A program made the position numbers and the translations under genes. From the NCBI GenBank assembly GCA_002706265.1, contig PAKU01000015.1, positions 58,173-122,172 on the forward strand: a stretch of DNA of 64,000 nucleotides, written 5' to 3'. Of the stretch, positions 9,047-17,469 are shown one piece after another; within the stretch, counting starts at the first letter, position 1; each line of letters begins with the position of its first letter. The notes beneath the pieces were generated by a model that worked only from the letters and a program-made list of their open reading frames with translations, was not told the origin of the DNA and made no database searches. The DNA is from Polycyclovorans sp. GTDB taxonomy: Bacteria; Pseudomonadota; Gammaproteobacteria; Nevskiales; Nevskiaceae.

Positions 9047-10467
9047 GGCGTGCGCCCGTGGTCGCGATCGTCACCGTGGTCGTGACCGTGGCCGGCGGCG
9101 TGAGCGGGGTCGGGGTCGGGGTCGGGGTCGAGGCGCTGGTCCGGCGTGACATCGGCGGCCGGCGCAGCGCCCATGCGGTGGTAGGCGCCCTGCAGACTGG
9201 CCTCCGAGTCGATCAGAAACTGCCCCGACACCACGACTTGCTGGCCGGGTTTCAACCCGCCGGTCACCACCATCTCGCCGTCGCGCTCGGGGCCGGGCAC
9301 CACCGCCACCGGGCGGTAGCGTCCCGCAGACTCGGCAACGATCACCACGTTGCGTGTGCCGGTGCGAATCACCGCCTCGGTGGGCACCCGCGTGGCGTCG
9401 TGCAGGGCATCGCCCCTGACCGTGACGGCGCCATACATGCCCGGCTTGATCGCCCCGTCGGCATTGCCCAGCACCACCCTTGCGCGCACCGTGCGGGTTG
9501 CGGTGTCGAGCAGCGGATACACGTAGTCCACCTCGCCCTTGTAGACCTTGCCCGGCAGCCCCCTGAAGCGCACCTCGGCCACCTGCCCCGCGCGCAGCCA
9601 GCCGGACTGCGTTTCAGGCACCTCGACCTGCACCCACACCGAAGACAGATCGGCCAGCGTCATCAGCGGCTGGCCGGGCGTGACCTGCGCGCCCTGACGG
9701 ACCGCCAGGTCCACGACCACGCCGGACTGCGGCGACACAATGGCGTCCTGCCGCTGTGCCTGGGTGCCCGCGTTGAGCAGCCGCAGGCGCGCTTGCGCGG
9801 CGCTGATCAGCGTGGCGTCGCCCAGCGTGCGGGCAAAAGCCAGTTCTTCCTGCGCGGCAAGCACCTCGGGCGCATACAGCCCGGCCAGCACCTGGCCCTT
9901 GCGCACGGTGTCGCCCACGGCGTTGACGTGCAGGCGCTCCACCCAGCCCTCGGCGCGGGCACTGACAACCGCGATACGGCGCTCGTCCACAGCGACGCTG
10001 CCGGTGGCCTCGACCCGCTGCAGAAAAGTGCCGGCCTTCACCACCGCGGTGCGCATGCCCAGGTTCTGCGCCATGCGCGGGTCGATCGTCACCACCGCGC
10101 CGCCCGGTGTGTCTGCACCGGCGGCGTCGGCATATTTCGGCACCAGTTGCATGTCCATGAAGGGCGACTTGCCGGGCTGGTCGAAGTGCTGGTCGGGCCG
10201 CATCGGGTCGTACCAGTACAGCGGCTCGGCCTTCGCGGTGGGCGCTGCGTCGCGCTTGACCAGTTGCATGCCGCAGATCGGGCAGTTGCCCGGCTGGTCC
10301 TGCCGCACCTGCGGGTGCATCGAGCAGGTGTACACCACGCCGTCGGCCTCGTTGGGGGTCGCAACCCATTGATGCCGGTGCGGCGCCATGGTGTGCGCCC
10401 ACCATGCTCCGGCCACGCCCGCCAGCAGCACGACAATGACCACAAGCCCCCAGGTCTTCTTACTCAT
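9043..10467 (-). CDS. cusB: CusB-type periplasmic adaptor with metal-binding motifs
   Basis: A 474-residue membrane-fusion protein linking CusA to the outer-membrane factor. After the signal anchor ([21 protein letters not shown]) comes a heavy-metal-binding motif, [20 protein letters not shown] followed by GMQL, then a second degenerate copy ([20 protein letters not shown] and MDMQL) in which the cysteines are lost but Met remains. The usual hairpin, lipoyl and beta-barrel domains follow. The C-terminus has an Asp-Pro repeat and a His-rich tail ([13 protein letters not shown]), likely extra metal ligands. The ATG at 10467 begins the signal anchor; it overlaps the end of the cusC frame by eight bases. 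Confidence 0.92.
   Translation of the reverse strand: MSKKTWGLVVIVVLLAGVAGAWWAHTMAPHRHQWVATPNEADGVVYTCSMHPQVRQDQPGNCPICGMQLVKRDAAPTAKAEPLYWYDPMRPDQHFDQPGKSPFMDMQLVPKYADAAGADTPGGAVVTIDPRMAQNLGMRTAVVKAGTFLQRVEATGSVAVDERRIAVVSARAEGWVERLHVNAVGDTVRKGQVLAGLYAPEVLAAQEELAFARTLGDATLISAAQARLRLLNAGTQAQRQDAIVSPQSGVVVDLAVRQGAQVTPGQPLMTLADLSSVWVQVEVPETQSGWLRAGQVAEVRFRGLPGKVYKGEVDYVYPLLDTATRTVRARVVLGNADGAIKPGMYGAVTVRGDALHDATRVPTEAVIRTGTRNVVIVAESAGRYRPVAVVPGPERDGEMVVTGGLKPGQQVVVSGQFLIDSEASLQGAYHRMGAAPAADVTPDQRLDPDPDPDPAHAAGHGHDHGDDRDHGRTP
9106..9127 (+). repeat. Four-run G tract in the cusB 3' end
   Basis: Four runs of four G (9106-9109, 9112-9115, 9118-9121, 9124-9127) are separated by TC dinucleotides on the plus strand. 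On the coding strand the repeat encodes the Asp-Pro repeat just before the His-rich tail of CusB. The pattern meets the usual definition of a G-quadruplex-forming sequence, located on the non-coding strand about 60 bases before the cusA start. Confidence 0.8.
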
Positions 10468-11764
10468 GTGCGTGCTCCGCCGGGCCGGCCGGCGCGTCGA
10501 ACGCGCCCAGATACCGCAACTGCGCCTCGCTGCGGGCCAGTTCATGTTGCAGAGCCAGCGCGCTCAGGCGCAGTTCCAGCGCGGCGCTGCGGGCGTCGAG
10601 CAGGTCACGGAATCCGTTGCGGCCGGCGCGCCAGCCCCGTTGCGCGGCCTGGATCTGCGCGTCGGCGTCGGGCAACAGCCGCGTCTGGTAGAGCTGTAGC
10701 CGTTCCAGCAAGCGCTCGTGGTCGTGATGGCTGTGCCGCGCCTGAGACAGCAGGCGGCGGTGCACGTCTTGCCGCGCAAACTCGGCCGCCTGCTGCTGCG
10801 CCAGTGCCGCAGTCAGCGCCTGGTCCTGGCGGTTGCGGGTGAACACCGGCAGGTCTATGCCGACCTGCAGCATCACCATTTCGGAAAAGGCCGGGCGGTG
10901 GCCGTAGCCCACGGCCACGCGCCAATCCGGGCTGAAGTTGGCGCGGGCCAGCCCTGAGCCCGCCTCGGCAGCGGCGATCTGCGCGGCGGCACCGGCCAGC
11001 TGCGGGTGATCGGCCACTGCGGTTACCACACTGGCCAGCGGTGGCACGACCTCGCGCGGCGGCAGATCGGTGCAAATGGGTTGCAGGGCGGCGTCTCCGA
11101 TCCAGCGAGACAGGCCGCTGCGTGCCTGCTCGATGCGCTGGTCGGCTTCGCGCGCGGCGTCTTCCAGGCGGTTGACCTGCTGCCGGGCGCGGAGAAACTC
11201 CGCCTGCGTCGTGGTGCCGGTCCGCAGGGCGATCTCGGCGGCCTGCAGCTGCGATTCGGCCTCGGCCTGCAGCGTGCGGACCAGGCTCAGCTCCTGCTCG
11301 AACCGCCAGACATCCAGCCACGCCAAGGTGACTTCGAGGCGGATGCTGCGCCGTGCCAGATGGTGTTCGGCGCTCAGCCGCGCGGCCTCCTGCGTCAGTT
11401 GTTCGCCCCGCAGGCGGCGCTTCTCGGCGCGCGGAAATTCCTGCATGACGCTGAGTTCGATCTGGGTGTCGGAATCGCGGGTGAGCGAGTAGGCCTCGTT
11501 GGTGTCGATGGGCAGATCGACGATGCCCAAGCCCAGCTGCGGGTCGGGCAACTGGGCGGCGGCCACGGCCGAGGCCTGGGCGGCCTGGCGCTGGGCGTCT
11601 AGGCCGGTGATCAGCGGCTGGGCGGTCACTGCCAACGCTGCGGCGTCGGACAGGGTCAGCGTGGCACGGTCACAGGCGCTCGCCCCGGCGGGCGGCGCGG
11701 CAGCGGCCGTCAGGGTCACGGCCACGAGGTGCCACGCAAGTGCGCGGCGGGTCAACAGGGGCAT
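10460..11764 (-). CDS. cusC: CusC-type outer-membrane efflux factor (TolC family)
   Basis: A 434-residue TolC-family protein forming the outer-membrane tunnel of the metal pump. It starts with a signal peptide ending around PPAGASA, then the two repeated coiled-coil/beta regions of the family (LSDAAALAVTAQPLITGLDA and AAGAAAQIAAAEAGSGLARA). The N-terminal domain retains PQLGLGIVDLPIDTNEAYSL, typical of metal-efflux members. No N-terminal lipobox cysteine of the classical CusC kind is evident, so it may be a non-acylated variant. A GGAGA ribosome site precedes the ATG at 11764. First of the three pump genes. Confidence 0.88.
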   Translation of the reverse strand: MPLLTRRALAWHLVAVTLTAAAAPPAGASACDRATLTLSDAAALAVTAQPLITGLDAQRQAAQASAVAAAQLPDPQLGLGIVDLPIDTNEAYSLTRDSDTQIELSVMQEFPRAEKRRLRGEQLTQEAARLSAEHHLARRSIRLEVTLAWLDVWRFEQELSLVRTLQAEAESQLQAAEIALRTGTTTQAEFLRARQQVNRLEDAAREADQRIEQARSGLSRWIGDAALQPICTDLPPREVVPPLASVVTAVADHPQLAGAAAQIAAAEAGSGLARANFSPDWRVAVGYGHRPAFSEMVMLQVGIDLPVFTRNRQDQALTAALAQQQAAEFARQDVHRRLLSQARHSHHDHERLLERLQLYQTRLLPDADAQIQAAQRGWRAGRNGFRDLLDARSAALELRLSALALQHELARSEAQLRYLGAFDAPAGPAEHAHE

Positions 11765-11914
11765 TCATCTTCTCCACGGGTCGGGCCGGGGTGGCCCGCA
11801 GCGGCTCAGGGCGAGCCGGTCTTGAACATCAACCGTGGAACGTGATGGGCGGTCTCAACAACGCACTGAGGCGAAGCGCCTGCACCGGCGGCAACGCGAA
11901 CGGCGGGGCGTCGA

Positions 11915-12262
11915 TCACCGTGTTCGGCAGCCAGATGCCGGGACTGGTGATGGCCGCCAGATGCCGGGACTGGTGATGGCCGCCAGATGCCCCAGCGCAC
12001 AACTGGTCAGGTTGGGGCAGCCTTCATCGCAACAGGACGACGCTGCGGCGTCTTCGGCGTCACGGGCCTGCTGTGGTGCCTGGCTGGCCATTTTGGCGCA
12101 GTGGGGCATGTCGGCCATGTCGACCATTGCGGCGGGTGCGGTCGATGCGGCAACGCTTGTCGCGACCGGGGCGGTCATGCCCGGCGCTGCGGCCACGGCA
12201 TAGCCCTGCACCAGAAAGATGAGCCCCAGCAGGGTATTGAGCAGTGGCCGAAGGCGTTGCAT
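11915..12262 (-). CDS. Secreted Cys/His/Met-rich protein of the Cus operon, C-terminus frameshifted
   Basis: The 115-residue protein starts at 12262 with a signal peptide (LNTLLGLIFLVQGYAVAAAP), followed by a region rich in Met, His and Cys (MVDMADMPHCAKM, SSCCDEGCPNLTSC) that could bind copper. It lies directly upstream of cusC, like the small secreted proteins often found at the head of copper-efflux operons. A 26-bp tandem duplication (11932-11983) shifts the frame near the end. Without it the frame would continue to a stop at 11829, adding a proline-rich tail (LPNTVIDAPPFALPPVQALR) that resembles the Pro-rich ends I associate with such proteins. The present C-terminal ~13 residues are therefore probably aberrant. 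The function is inferred from context. Confidence 0.65.
   Translation of the reverse strand: MQRLRPLLNTLLGLIFLVQGYAVAAAPGMTAPVATSVAASTAPAAMVDMADMPHCAKMASQAPQQARDAEDAAASSCCDEGCPNLTSCALGHLAAITSPGIWRPSPVPASGCRTR
11932..11983. repeat. 26-bp perfect tandem duplication
   Basis: Two identical 26-base units occupy 11932-11957 and 11958-11983, and the first eight bases recur at 11984-11991. The length is not a multiple of three, so it changes the reading frame of the small protein upstream of cusC. Seen directly in the sequence. Confidence 0.97.
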
Positions 12263-12331
12263 GAGGGCTGAGACTCTAGACCGGGCGGGTTGGTTCCGCA
12301 ATGCGCTGGCGGCAGGCACGCGGCGCAAGAA

Positions 12332-12349
12332 AGCCGCCCGAAGGCGGCT
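12332..12349 (-). terminator. Rho-independent terminator after the pirin gene
   Basis: A seven-base-pair stem AGCCGCC/GGCGGCT (12332-12338 and 12343-12349) with the stable tetraloop TTCG on the minus strand is followed there by TTCTTG. It starts about 17 bases past the pirin stop codon and separates that gene from the copper operon promoter. Confidence 0.75.
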
Positions 12350-12366
12350 GCTTTGGCCGTGCGCGC

Positions 12367-13245
12367 TCAGGCCGCTCGCGGTGCCATTTGATCGAAGCGC
12401 CCGCGGTTGAAGTCATCGATGGCCTGCGAGATTTCCACCTGCGTGTTCATCACGAACGGGCCGTATCCCGCAATCGGCTCGTTCAGGGGCGCGCCGCTGA
12501 GCAGCAGCACCATGGCGTCGTCACCCTCGGCCTCAAGCTGCAGGTCGCGGCCCTCGCGCGCAAAGCTGACCCACTGCGCTTCGCCGGCAACGCCCTCGCC
12601 ATTGATCCGCACCGTGCCGCGCAACACCACGAGGCCGGTGGTGTGGCCCTGCGGCACGACCAGGTGTGCGGGCTTGCCGGCTTGCAATCGCAGGTCCCAG
12701 AGGTTGACCGGGCTGAAGGTGCGCGCCGGGCCGGCGGCCTCGCCAAAGGCCCCGGCAATCACCCGCAGCGTGCCGGCACCGTCAGCCAGATCAACCACCG
12801 GAATGTCGCGCCTGAGCAGGGTCTGGTAGCCCGGCGCGGTCATCTTGTGCGCGGCCGGCAGGTTGACCCAGAGCTGCACCATTTCCATGTTGCCGCCCTG
12901 TTGCGCGAACGCCGCAGAATGAAACTCTTCGTGCACGATGCCGCCGCCTGCGGTCATCCACTGCACGTCGCCCGGGCCGATGAGGCCGCCGCTGCCGGTG
13001 GAGTCGCGGTGCTCCAGCTCGCCTTGATAGACGATGGTCACCGTCTCGAAGCCCCGATGCGGATGGGCGCCCACGCCGCGCCGGCCGGTGGTGGGCGTGA
13101 ACGCCGTGGGCGCGGCGTAGTCGAGCATCAGAAACGGGCTCAGGGCCGCGCCCTGGTCGGCGTACGAAAACAGGGTGCGCACCGGAAAGCCGTCGCCTAC
13201 CCAGTGCCGGCCGGGCTGACTGTGAATGCCGAGAAGCTTTTTCAT
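12367..13245 (-). CDS. Pirin family protein
   Basis: A 292-residue bicupin of the pirin family. The N-terminal cupin holds the metal-binding segment AHPHRGFETVTIVYQGELEH and the downstream IVHEEFHS, giving the His/His/His/Glu set expected for iron. The C-terminal cupin (PVNLWDLRLQAGKPAHLVVP) is the usual pirin partner domain. Bacterial pirins can act as quercetin dioxygenases or modulate central metabolism; here the role is not clear. A good AGGAAAA ribosome site precedes the ATG at 13245. It has its own terminator and is transcribed in the same direction as the copper operon but is probably separate. Confidence 0.92.
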   Translation of the reverse strand: MKKLLGIHSQPGRHWVGDGFPVRTLFSYADQGAALSPFLMLDYAAPTAFTPTTGRRGVGAHPHRGFETVTIVYQGELEHRDSTGSGGLIGPGDVQWMTAGGGIVHEEFHSAAFAQQGGNMEMVQLWVNLPAAHKMTAPGYQTLLRRDIPVVDLADGAGTLRVIAGAFGEAAGPARTFSPVNLWDLRLQAGKPAHLVVPQGHTTGLVVLRGTVRINGEGVAGEAQWVSFAREGRDLQLEAEGDDAMVLLLSGAPLNEPIAGYGPFVMNTQVEISQAIDDFNRGRFDQMAPRAA

Positions 13246-13443
13246 GATCGTTTTCCTGTGGCGGCCGAATCAGGCCCGGGAACATGACGCAGAGGCCGTC
13301 GACGCGCCTGCGAATGCCTTGCAGCAGCGCACCGACCTGCCCTCACCGGGAATATTGGAACGCCGCCACGCGGATGCAAGACCCCCCGAATCCTTGAGGT
13401 GAGACGCCCCGGAGCGGCCCGGGCCGCACGATAGAATTGCGCC

Positions 13444-14637
13444 ATGTCATCGAAGCCCTCGCCCAAACCGGGCTCGTCGCTGATCCATCGTGTACAGGCC
13501 CTGCCGGCGCTGCTGAGGCCGGCGCCCGTCACCATCAACGCGCGCGAACGGCTGCGGGTGGTCGCAGGGGCCGCGCTGGGCCTGGGGCTGGCCGCTTTGC
13601 TCAGCCAGTGGCTGGCCGGCGACGGCGCCCTGGCCGGCGTCTGGCTGGTGGCCCCGCTGGGTGCCACCACGGTTCTGGTATTCGCCGCGCCTGCGGGCCC
13701 CATGGCCCAGCCTTGGGCGGCGGTGGGCGGCAACACCGTGGCGGCGCTGGTCGGCATTGCCTGTGTGCGGATCATTGACGCACCGCTGGCCGTGGTGGCA
13801 GCCGCGGCCGTTGGGCTGGCGACGGCCGCGATGCTGGCGCTGCGCTGCCTGCATCCCCCCGGCGGCGCGGTAGCGCTGACCGTGGCGTTGCTGGGCGTCG
13901 AAACCTTCTCGTTCGCGCTGTTTCCGGTGGCCGTGAACACGCTGCTGCTGGTGCTGGCCGGCGTGGCCTGGCATCGCGCGACCGGCCATCGCTATCCCCA
14001 TGCCCAATGGGCCGCCGCAAGGCCGGCGGCCGCAGACGAGGTGACGTCGCGCTTCAGCTCCGCCGACTTCGACAAGGCGCTGGCGCTGTACAACGAAGTG
14101 CTCGATGTCAGTCGCGACGACCTGGAAAACCTGTTGCGCCAGACCGAGCTGAACGCCTATCAGCGCCTGTTTGGCGGCCTGCGCTGCGGCGACGTGATGA
14201 GCCGCAATCCGCTGTCGGTGCAGTTCGGCGAACGTCTGGAAGACGCCTGGCGCCTCATGCGCAGCCACCGCATCAAGGCGCTGCCGGTGCTGGACCGCAC
14301 CCGGCGCATCGTGGGCATCGTGACCCAGGCCGATTTTTTGCGCCACGCCGACCTCGACCGCCGCGACGGTCTCGGCGACCGGGTGCGTGAGCTGGTGCGC
14401 AGCAGCGGCACGCTGACCTCATCGAAGCCCGAAGTGGTTGGCCAAATCATGACCCGCCGGGTTCGCGTGGCCCGCGACGACCGACGGGTCGTCGACCTGC
14501 TGGCGGCGTTTTCAGAGAACGATCACCACCATCTGCCGGTGGTCGATGCCGACGGCAGGCTGGTCGGCGTGCTCACCCAGTCCGACTGCGTGCGGGCACT
14601 GGCGCGCGTGATCGAGCCATCGCCCACGACCGGCTGA
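13444..14637 (+). CDS. HPP family membrane protein with two CBS domains
   Basis: A 397-residue protein. The first ~175 residues form four or five hydrophobic helices containing the HPP signature (LRCLHPPGGAVAL) and APLGATTVLVF. The C-terminal half is a pair of CBS domains: VMSRNPLSVQFGERLEDAWR with ALPVLDRTRRIVGIVTQADF, then IMTRRVRVARDDRRVVDLLA with HLPVVDADGRLVGVLTQSD. HPP-domain proteins have been linked to nitrite transport in plastids and cyanobacteria. CBS pairs usually sense adenosine nucleotides, so gated transport is a reasonable inference. It converges with the ParA-like gene. Confidence 0.9.
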   Translation: MSSKPSPKPGSSLIHRVQALPALLRPAPVTINARERLRVVAGAALGLGLAALLSQWLAGDGALAGVWLVAPLGATTVLVFAAPAGPMAQPWAAVGGNTVAALVGIACVRIIDAPLAVVAAAAVGLATAAMLALRCLHPPGGAVALTVALLGVETFSFALFPVAVNTLLLVLAGVAWHRATGHRYPHAQWAAARPAAADEVTSRFSSADFDKALALYNEVLDVSRDDLENLLRQTELNAYQRLFGGLRCGDVMSRNPLSVQFGERLEDAWRLMRSHRIKALPVLDRTRRIVGIVTQADFLRHADLDRRDGLGDRVRELVRSSGTLTSSKPEVVGQIMTRRVRVARDDRRVVDLLAAFSENDHHHLPVVDADGRLVGVLTQSDCVRALARVIEPSPTTG

Positions 14638-14658
14638 GTCTGGCGACGCGCCAAGCCC

Positions 14659-14677
14659 GCCCGGCGCCCTGCCGGGC
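14659..14677. terminator. GC-rich hairpin between convergent genes
   Basis: GCCCGGC (14659-14665) and GCCGGGC (14671-14677) form a seven-pair stem with a five-base loop in the 77-base gap between the HPP-CBS gene and the convergent ParA-like gene. There is no T run, so termination is only a possibility; it may just be GC-rich symmetry. Confidence 0.3.
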
Positions 14678-14714
14678 CGGCCGGCCGGCGATTGAGTGCA
14701 CAGCGCGCGCAACG

Positions 14715-15410
14715 CTAAACGTCCAGCGGCGCCAGCGCGGCGTAGGCCTTGGCCAGCCACACCTTCACCCGCTGCCGCTCCAGCAGACCGAGCCCGGTGG
14801 TGGCCTTGTCGGCCGACTGGCAGGCGGCCCAGAAGCTGGTGCTGCGGGCGTCGATCTGCGTCATGGCGGGTTCGTGCAGGCGCGGCAGGGTCACCACCGA
14901 CGCGCCCAGCGACAGGGCCCTGGCTTTCTGCCCGGAGCGTTCGAGAATCTGGAAATCGTCCCCCCGCAACTGGTTGAGCACCAGCACGTAGTCGAGCTGT
15001 GCTCCGAAGCGGTCGAGCAGCGTTTCCAGCAGGTCCACCGAGTCCCGGCCGTTGTCCATCACGTGCCAATAGCGCACGGCAATGTCGAACTCGCGCGCCA
15101 GGGCGAGCATGCCGGAGTCGTCCATCCAGCGAATCAGCGGCTGATGCGTCTGCGCCGCCAGGTCCACGATCATCCGCTTGTCGGCGGCCTCGATGGCCGT
15201 CTCCACCACCGCGTCCAGGCTCTCGTAGCGGTCAATCACCACCGGCGAGGCGTAGTCGGCATAAAACCGCAGCAAGGCGCCATGAGAGCGGTCGGCGTCG
15301 AAGCCCACAAACGGCTTGTTGTGGTCGATGCAGTACTGCGCCAGCAGCCGCGCCACCAGTGACTTGCCCACCCCACCCTTTTCACCGCCGATGAAATGAA
15401 TCGTTGCCAT
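14715..15410 (-). CDS. ParA/MinD-like P-loop ATPase (orphan)
   Basis: A 231-residue ATPase with the deviant Walker A GGEKGGVGKS near residue 8, FVGFDADRSH after the second strand, a Walker B-like MIVDLAAQ, and YVLVLNQLRGDDF. Such ATPases position plasmids, chromosomes or protein machines on the nucleoid or membrane. No ParB or cargo gene adjoins it: neighbours are the HPP-CBS protein and MAPEG. The architecture also resembles the small mobilisation/conjugation ATPases of plasmids. The ATG at 15410 is preceded by AGGAGG-type purines in the upstream CTTCAGGAGGCTTC, a strong site. It is not the partner of the ParB at 56.6 kb by position. Confidence 0.8.
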   Translation of the reverse strand: MATIHFIGGEKGGVGKSLVARLLAQYCIDHNKPFVGFDADRSHGALLRFYADYASPVVIDRYESLDAVVETAIEAADKRMIVDLAAQTHQPLIRWMDDSGMLALAREFDIAVRYWHVMDNGRDSVDLLETLLDRFGAQLDYVLVLNQLRGDDFQILERSGQKARALSLGASVVTLPRLHEPAMTQIDARSTSFWAACQSADKATTGLGLLERQRVKVWLAKAYAALAPLDV

Positions 15411-15472
15411 GAAGCCTCCTGAAGGGGACGTTGGTGATACGCGGGTTCCGTGCCAGCGCAGCTCTCGGCGCC

Positions 15473-15901
15473 TCAGGCCGGGTGGAGCAACCGCAGGCCG
15501 AAGTGCGCCCACATCACCCACAGCACCAGCGTGCTCACCAGAAACGCGGCCGCCCGGTGCGTCACGTTGTTGTAGCCGCAGTGGATCACCGCGTGCACCG
15601 CGCGCAGCCCCACATACACCCACGCCAGGGTGACCAGCAGCGAGGTCACCACACCCGTCGCCAGTGACACCGCCACCAGTGTGTAGAACAGCACCGGGGC
15701 CTCGAACAGGTTCATGAAATGGTTGGCCGCTTTTTCAGTGGGGCCGAACGCGGTGCTGGTCGACGCCCGCGTGGCAAACGCGTCGATGGGCAATCGCAGG
15801 CGCTTCTGTGCACTCAGGCGCTGCACCACCATCGCCACCCACACAGCCGCCGTGAGCGCCACCATGGCCAGCAGGGGAAGAATCAGCGGCGATGCGGTCA
15901 T
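15473..15901 (-). CDS. MAPEG family membrane protein
   Basis: A 142-residue integral membrane protein with four helices. The family features are the first helix with ALTAAVWVAMVVQRL, the loop EKAANHFMNLFEAPVLFYTL (the MAPEG E-x-x-x-N-x-x-E-type segment) and a third helix with LRAVHAVIHCGYNNVTHR. MAPEG proteins are glutathione-dependent or related enzymes of eicosanoid and xenobiotic metabolism; bacterial roles are mostly unknown. A GTG three codons earlier is an alternative start. Upstream lies a markedly AT-rich intergenic stretch of about 180 bases that begins the accessory island. Confidence 0.85.
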   Translation of the reverse strand: MTASPLILPLLAMVALTAAVWVAMVVQRLSAQKRLRLPIDAFATRASTSTAFGPTEKAANHFMNLFEAPVLFYTLVAVSLATGVVTSLLVTLAWVYVGLRAVHAVIHCGYNNVTHRAAAFLVSTLVLWVMWAHFGLRLLHPA

Positions 15902-16078
15902 GGCAGGCACTTGCGGATGGAAAGATGAGGGGGATCATGCCAGTTGGTGGGGCGTGGCGGGGGCGCCCAAGAGCGTACGTATCGATTCTGGTATCTATTC
16001 ACACACATGGCTCCGTGATCATTTTTTCGCTCTTATTCATGATGTTATGCGGTACTCGCTATCCGTTTATCTATTCAG

Positions 16079-17383
16079 ATGTCCGCTCTGGTGCCAAACC
16101 CTGACCTGCTCATCGCACTGACTGCTGGGCCCGCGCGCAGTGACGAACTGCAGGCACGGCTCGGTCTGAGCCAGCCCGCCGTCTCCCGGCTGGTGACTGA
16201 ATATGCGGCGGACATTCTGGTGGTGGGTCGCGCCCGCGCCACCCGGTACGCACGGCGGCGCCCGCTGCCCGGCCTGTCGCCCGACCTGCCGGTCTATCGC
16301 GTCAATACCGACGGTGACGCGCACGAGATGGGCCTGCTGTCGCCCATCCATGGCGGCATGGTCTTCGAGGATCGCGAGCAGCGGCGCACCGATATTTATC
16401 CCGGCCTGCCCTGGTTTCTCGATGACATGCGGCCGCAAGGCTTCATGGGCCGCAACTTTGTCCGCCGCCACGAGGCGCTGGGCCTGCCCGCCCGTCTGGC
16501 CGACTGGAACGACGACCACGCACTGATTGCCATCGCCGGCCGGGGTGACGACCTGGCGGGCAACCTCATCGTGGGGGAAGACGCCTTCACCCGCTGGACG
16601 CAGACGCAACACGGCGACGTCATCGACGCCGCCGACCGCGAATTCCGGTACCCGCGACTGGCCGAGCAGGCACTGGCCGGTGAACTGCCCGGCAGCTCGG
16701 CGGGCGGCGAGCAGCCCAAGTTCACTGCGCAGGTTCGAGAGCTAAACGGCATCCGCCATGTGCTGGTGAAGTTCTGCGGCGCGCTGAGCACGCCCGTCGG
16801 CAGGCGCTGGGCCGACCTGCTCGTCTGCGAACACCTGGCGTTGCAAACCGTTGCCGAGGCGGGGCTTCCCGCTGCCGAAAGCACCCTCATCGAAGCAGGC
16901 GGTCGCCTGTTTCTGGAAGTGACCCGCTTCGACCGCGTGGGCGCCCGAGGCCGTTTGGGCCTGATCTCGCTGGGCGCGGTGGACGACCCGCTCATCGGCC
17001 AGCGCAAGGACTGGTCCCAGACCGCGCGTGGATTGGTGGGCCTTCGCCGCCTGTCACGGCAAAACGCCGATCACATCGCTTGGCTGCAGGCCTTCGGCAC
17101 CTGCATTGCCAACAGCGACATGCATTTCGGCAACCTGTCGCTGCTTCACGACGGCCGGCGCAGCCTTGGCCTCGCCCCGGCCTACGACATGCTGCCCATG
17201 CGCTACGCCCCCGCCGCAGACGGTGCCGTCAACACGCCGGAATGGCGAACACCCGCGCCGCCGCCGTTCTCCGTGTCGCAATGGGCGTCGGCGCGTTCGG
17301 CTGCAGCGCAGTTCTGGCAGCGCGTGGCGGCTGACGGCCGTGTGTCACCCGATATACGGGCGCTGGCTCAAGCGGCGAATTAA
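16079..17383 (+). CDS. HipA family kinase toxin with N-terminal HTH (YjjJ/HipH-like)
   Basis: A 434-residue protein. Residues ~1-60 resemble a winged helix (DELQARLGLSQPAVSRLVTE), replacing the separate HipB-type antitoxin. The remainder is HipA-like: nucleotide-binding loop SSAGGEQPKFTAQ, then VLVKFCGAL with the candidate ATP lysine, catalytic NSDMHFGNLSLL (Asp and Asn) and the metal-binding AYDMLPM. HipA proteins phosphorylate tRNA-synthetase-type targets, causing dormancy; E. coli YjjJ (HipH) is the closest architecture I know. No small antitoxin gene precedes it. The upstream ~170 bases are AT-rich and no clear Shine-Dalgarno site is seen, suggesting acquired DNA and possibly weak translation. 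Confidence 0.85.
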   Translation: MSALVPNPDLLIALTAGPARSDELQARLGLSQPAVSRLVTEYAADILVVGRARATRYARRRPLPGLSPDLPVYRVNTDGDAHEMGLLSPIHGGMVFEDREQRRTDIYPGLPWFLDDMRPQGFMGRNFVRRHEALGLPARLADWNDDHALIAIAGRGDDLAGNLIVGEDAFTRWTQTQHGDVIDAADREFRYPRLAEQALAGELPGSSAGGEQPKFTAQVRELNGIRHVLVKFCGALSTPVGRRWADLLVCEHLALQTVAEAGLPAAESTLIEAGGRLFLEVTRFDRVGARGRLGLISLGAVDDPLIGQRKDWSQTARGLVGLRRLSRQNADHIAWLQAFGTCIANSDMHFGNLSLLHDGRRSLGLAPAYDMLPMRYAPAADGAVNTPEWRTPAPPPFSVSQWASARSAAAQFWQRVAADGRVSPDIRALAQAAN

Positions 17384-17405
17384 GCGACCCCGCCCTTTTG
17401 CAGAT

Positions 17406-17444
17406 GAGCGGAGATTGGGTAGTTGGTAACTCGGCGCCGTAATT
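17406..17444 (+). repeat. Imperfect direct repeat, copy A
   Basis: This 39-base stretch shares 30 positions, without gaps, with 21779-21817. Conserved blocks are GAGCGGA, GGGTA, GTAAC and CCGTAATT. It starts 22 bases after the HipA-like stop. Together the copies bracket the nuclease/VapBC block of about 4.4 kb. Could be a recombination scar, a mobile-element remnant or a dispersed repeat. Confidence 0.65.
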
Positions 17445-17469
17445 CGTTGATCTGCGGTCTGGCCCGCAA

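Noticed and set aside
11932..11991. Possible CRISPR array
   Set aside because: The units are directly adjacent with no spacers; a plain tandem duplication.
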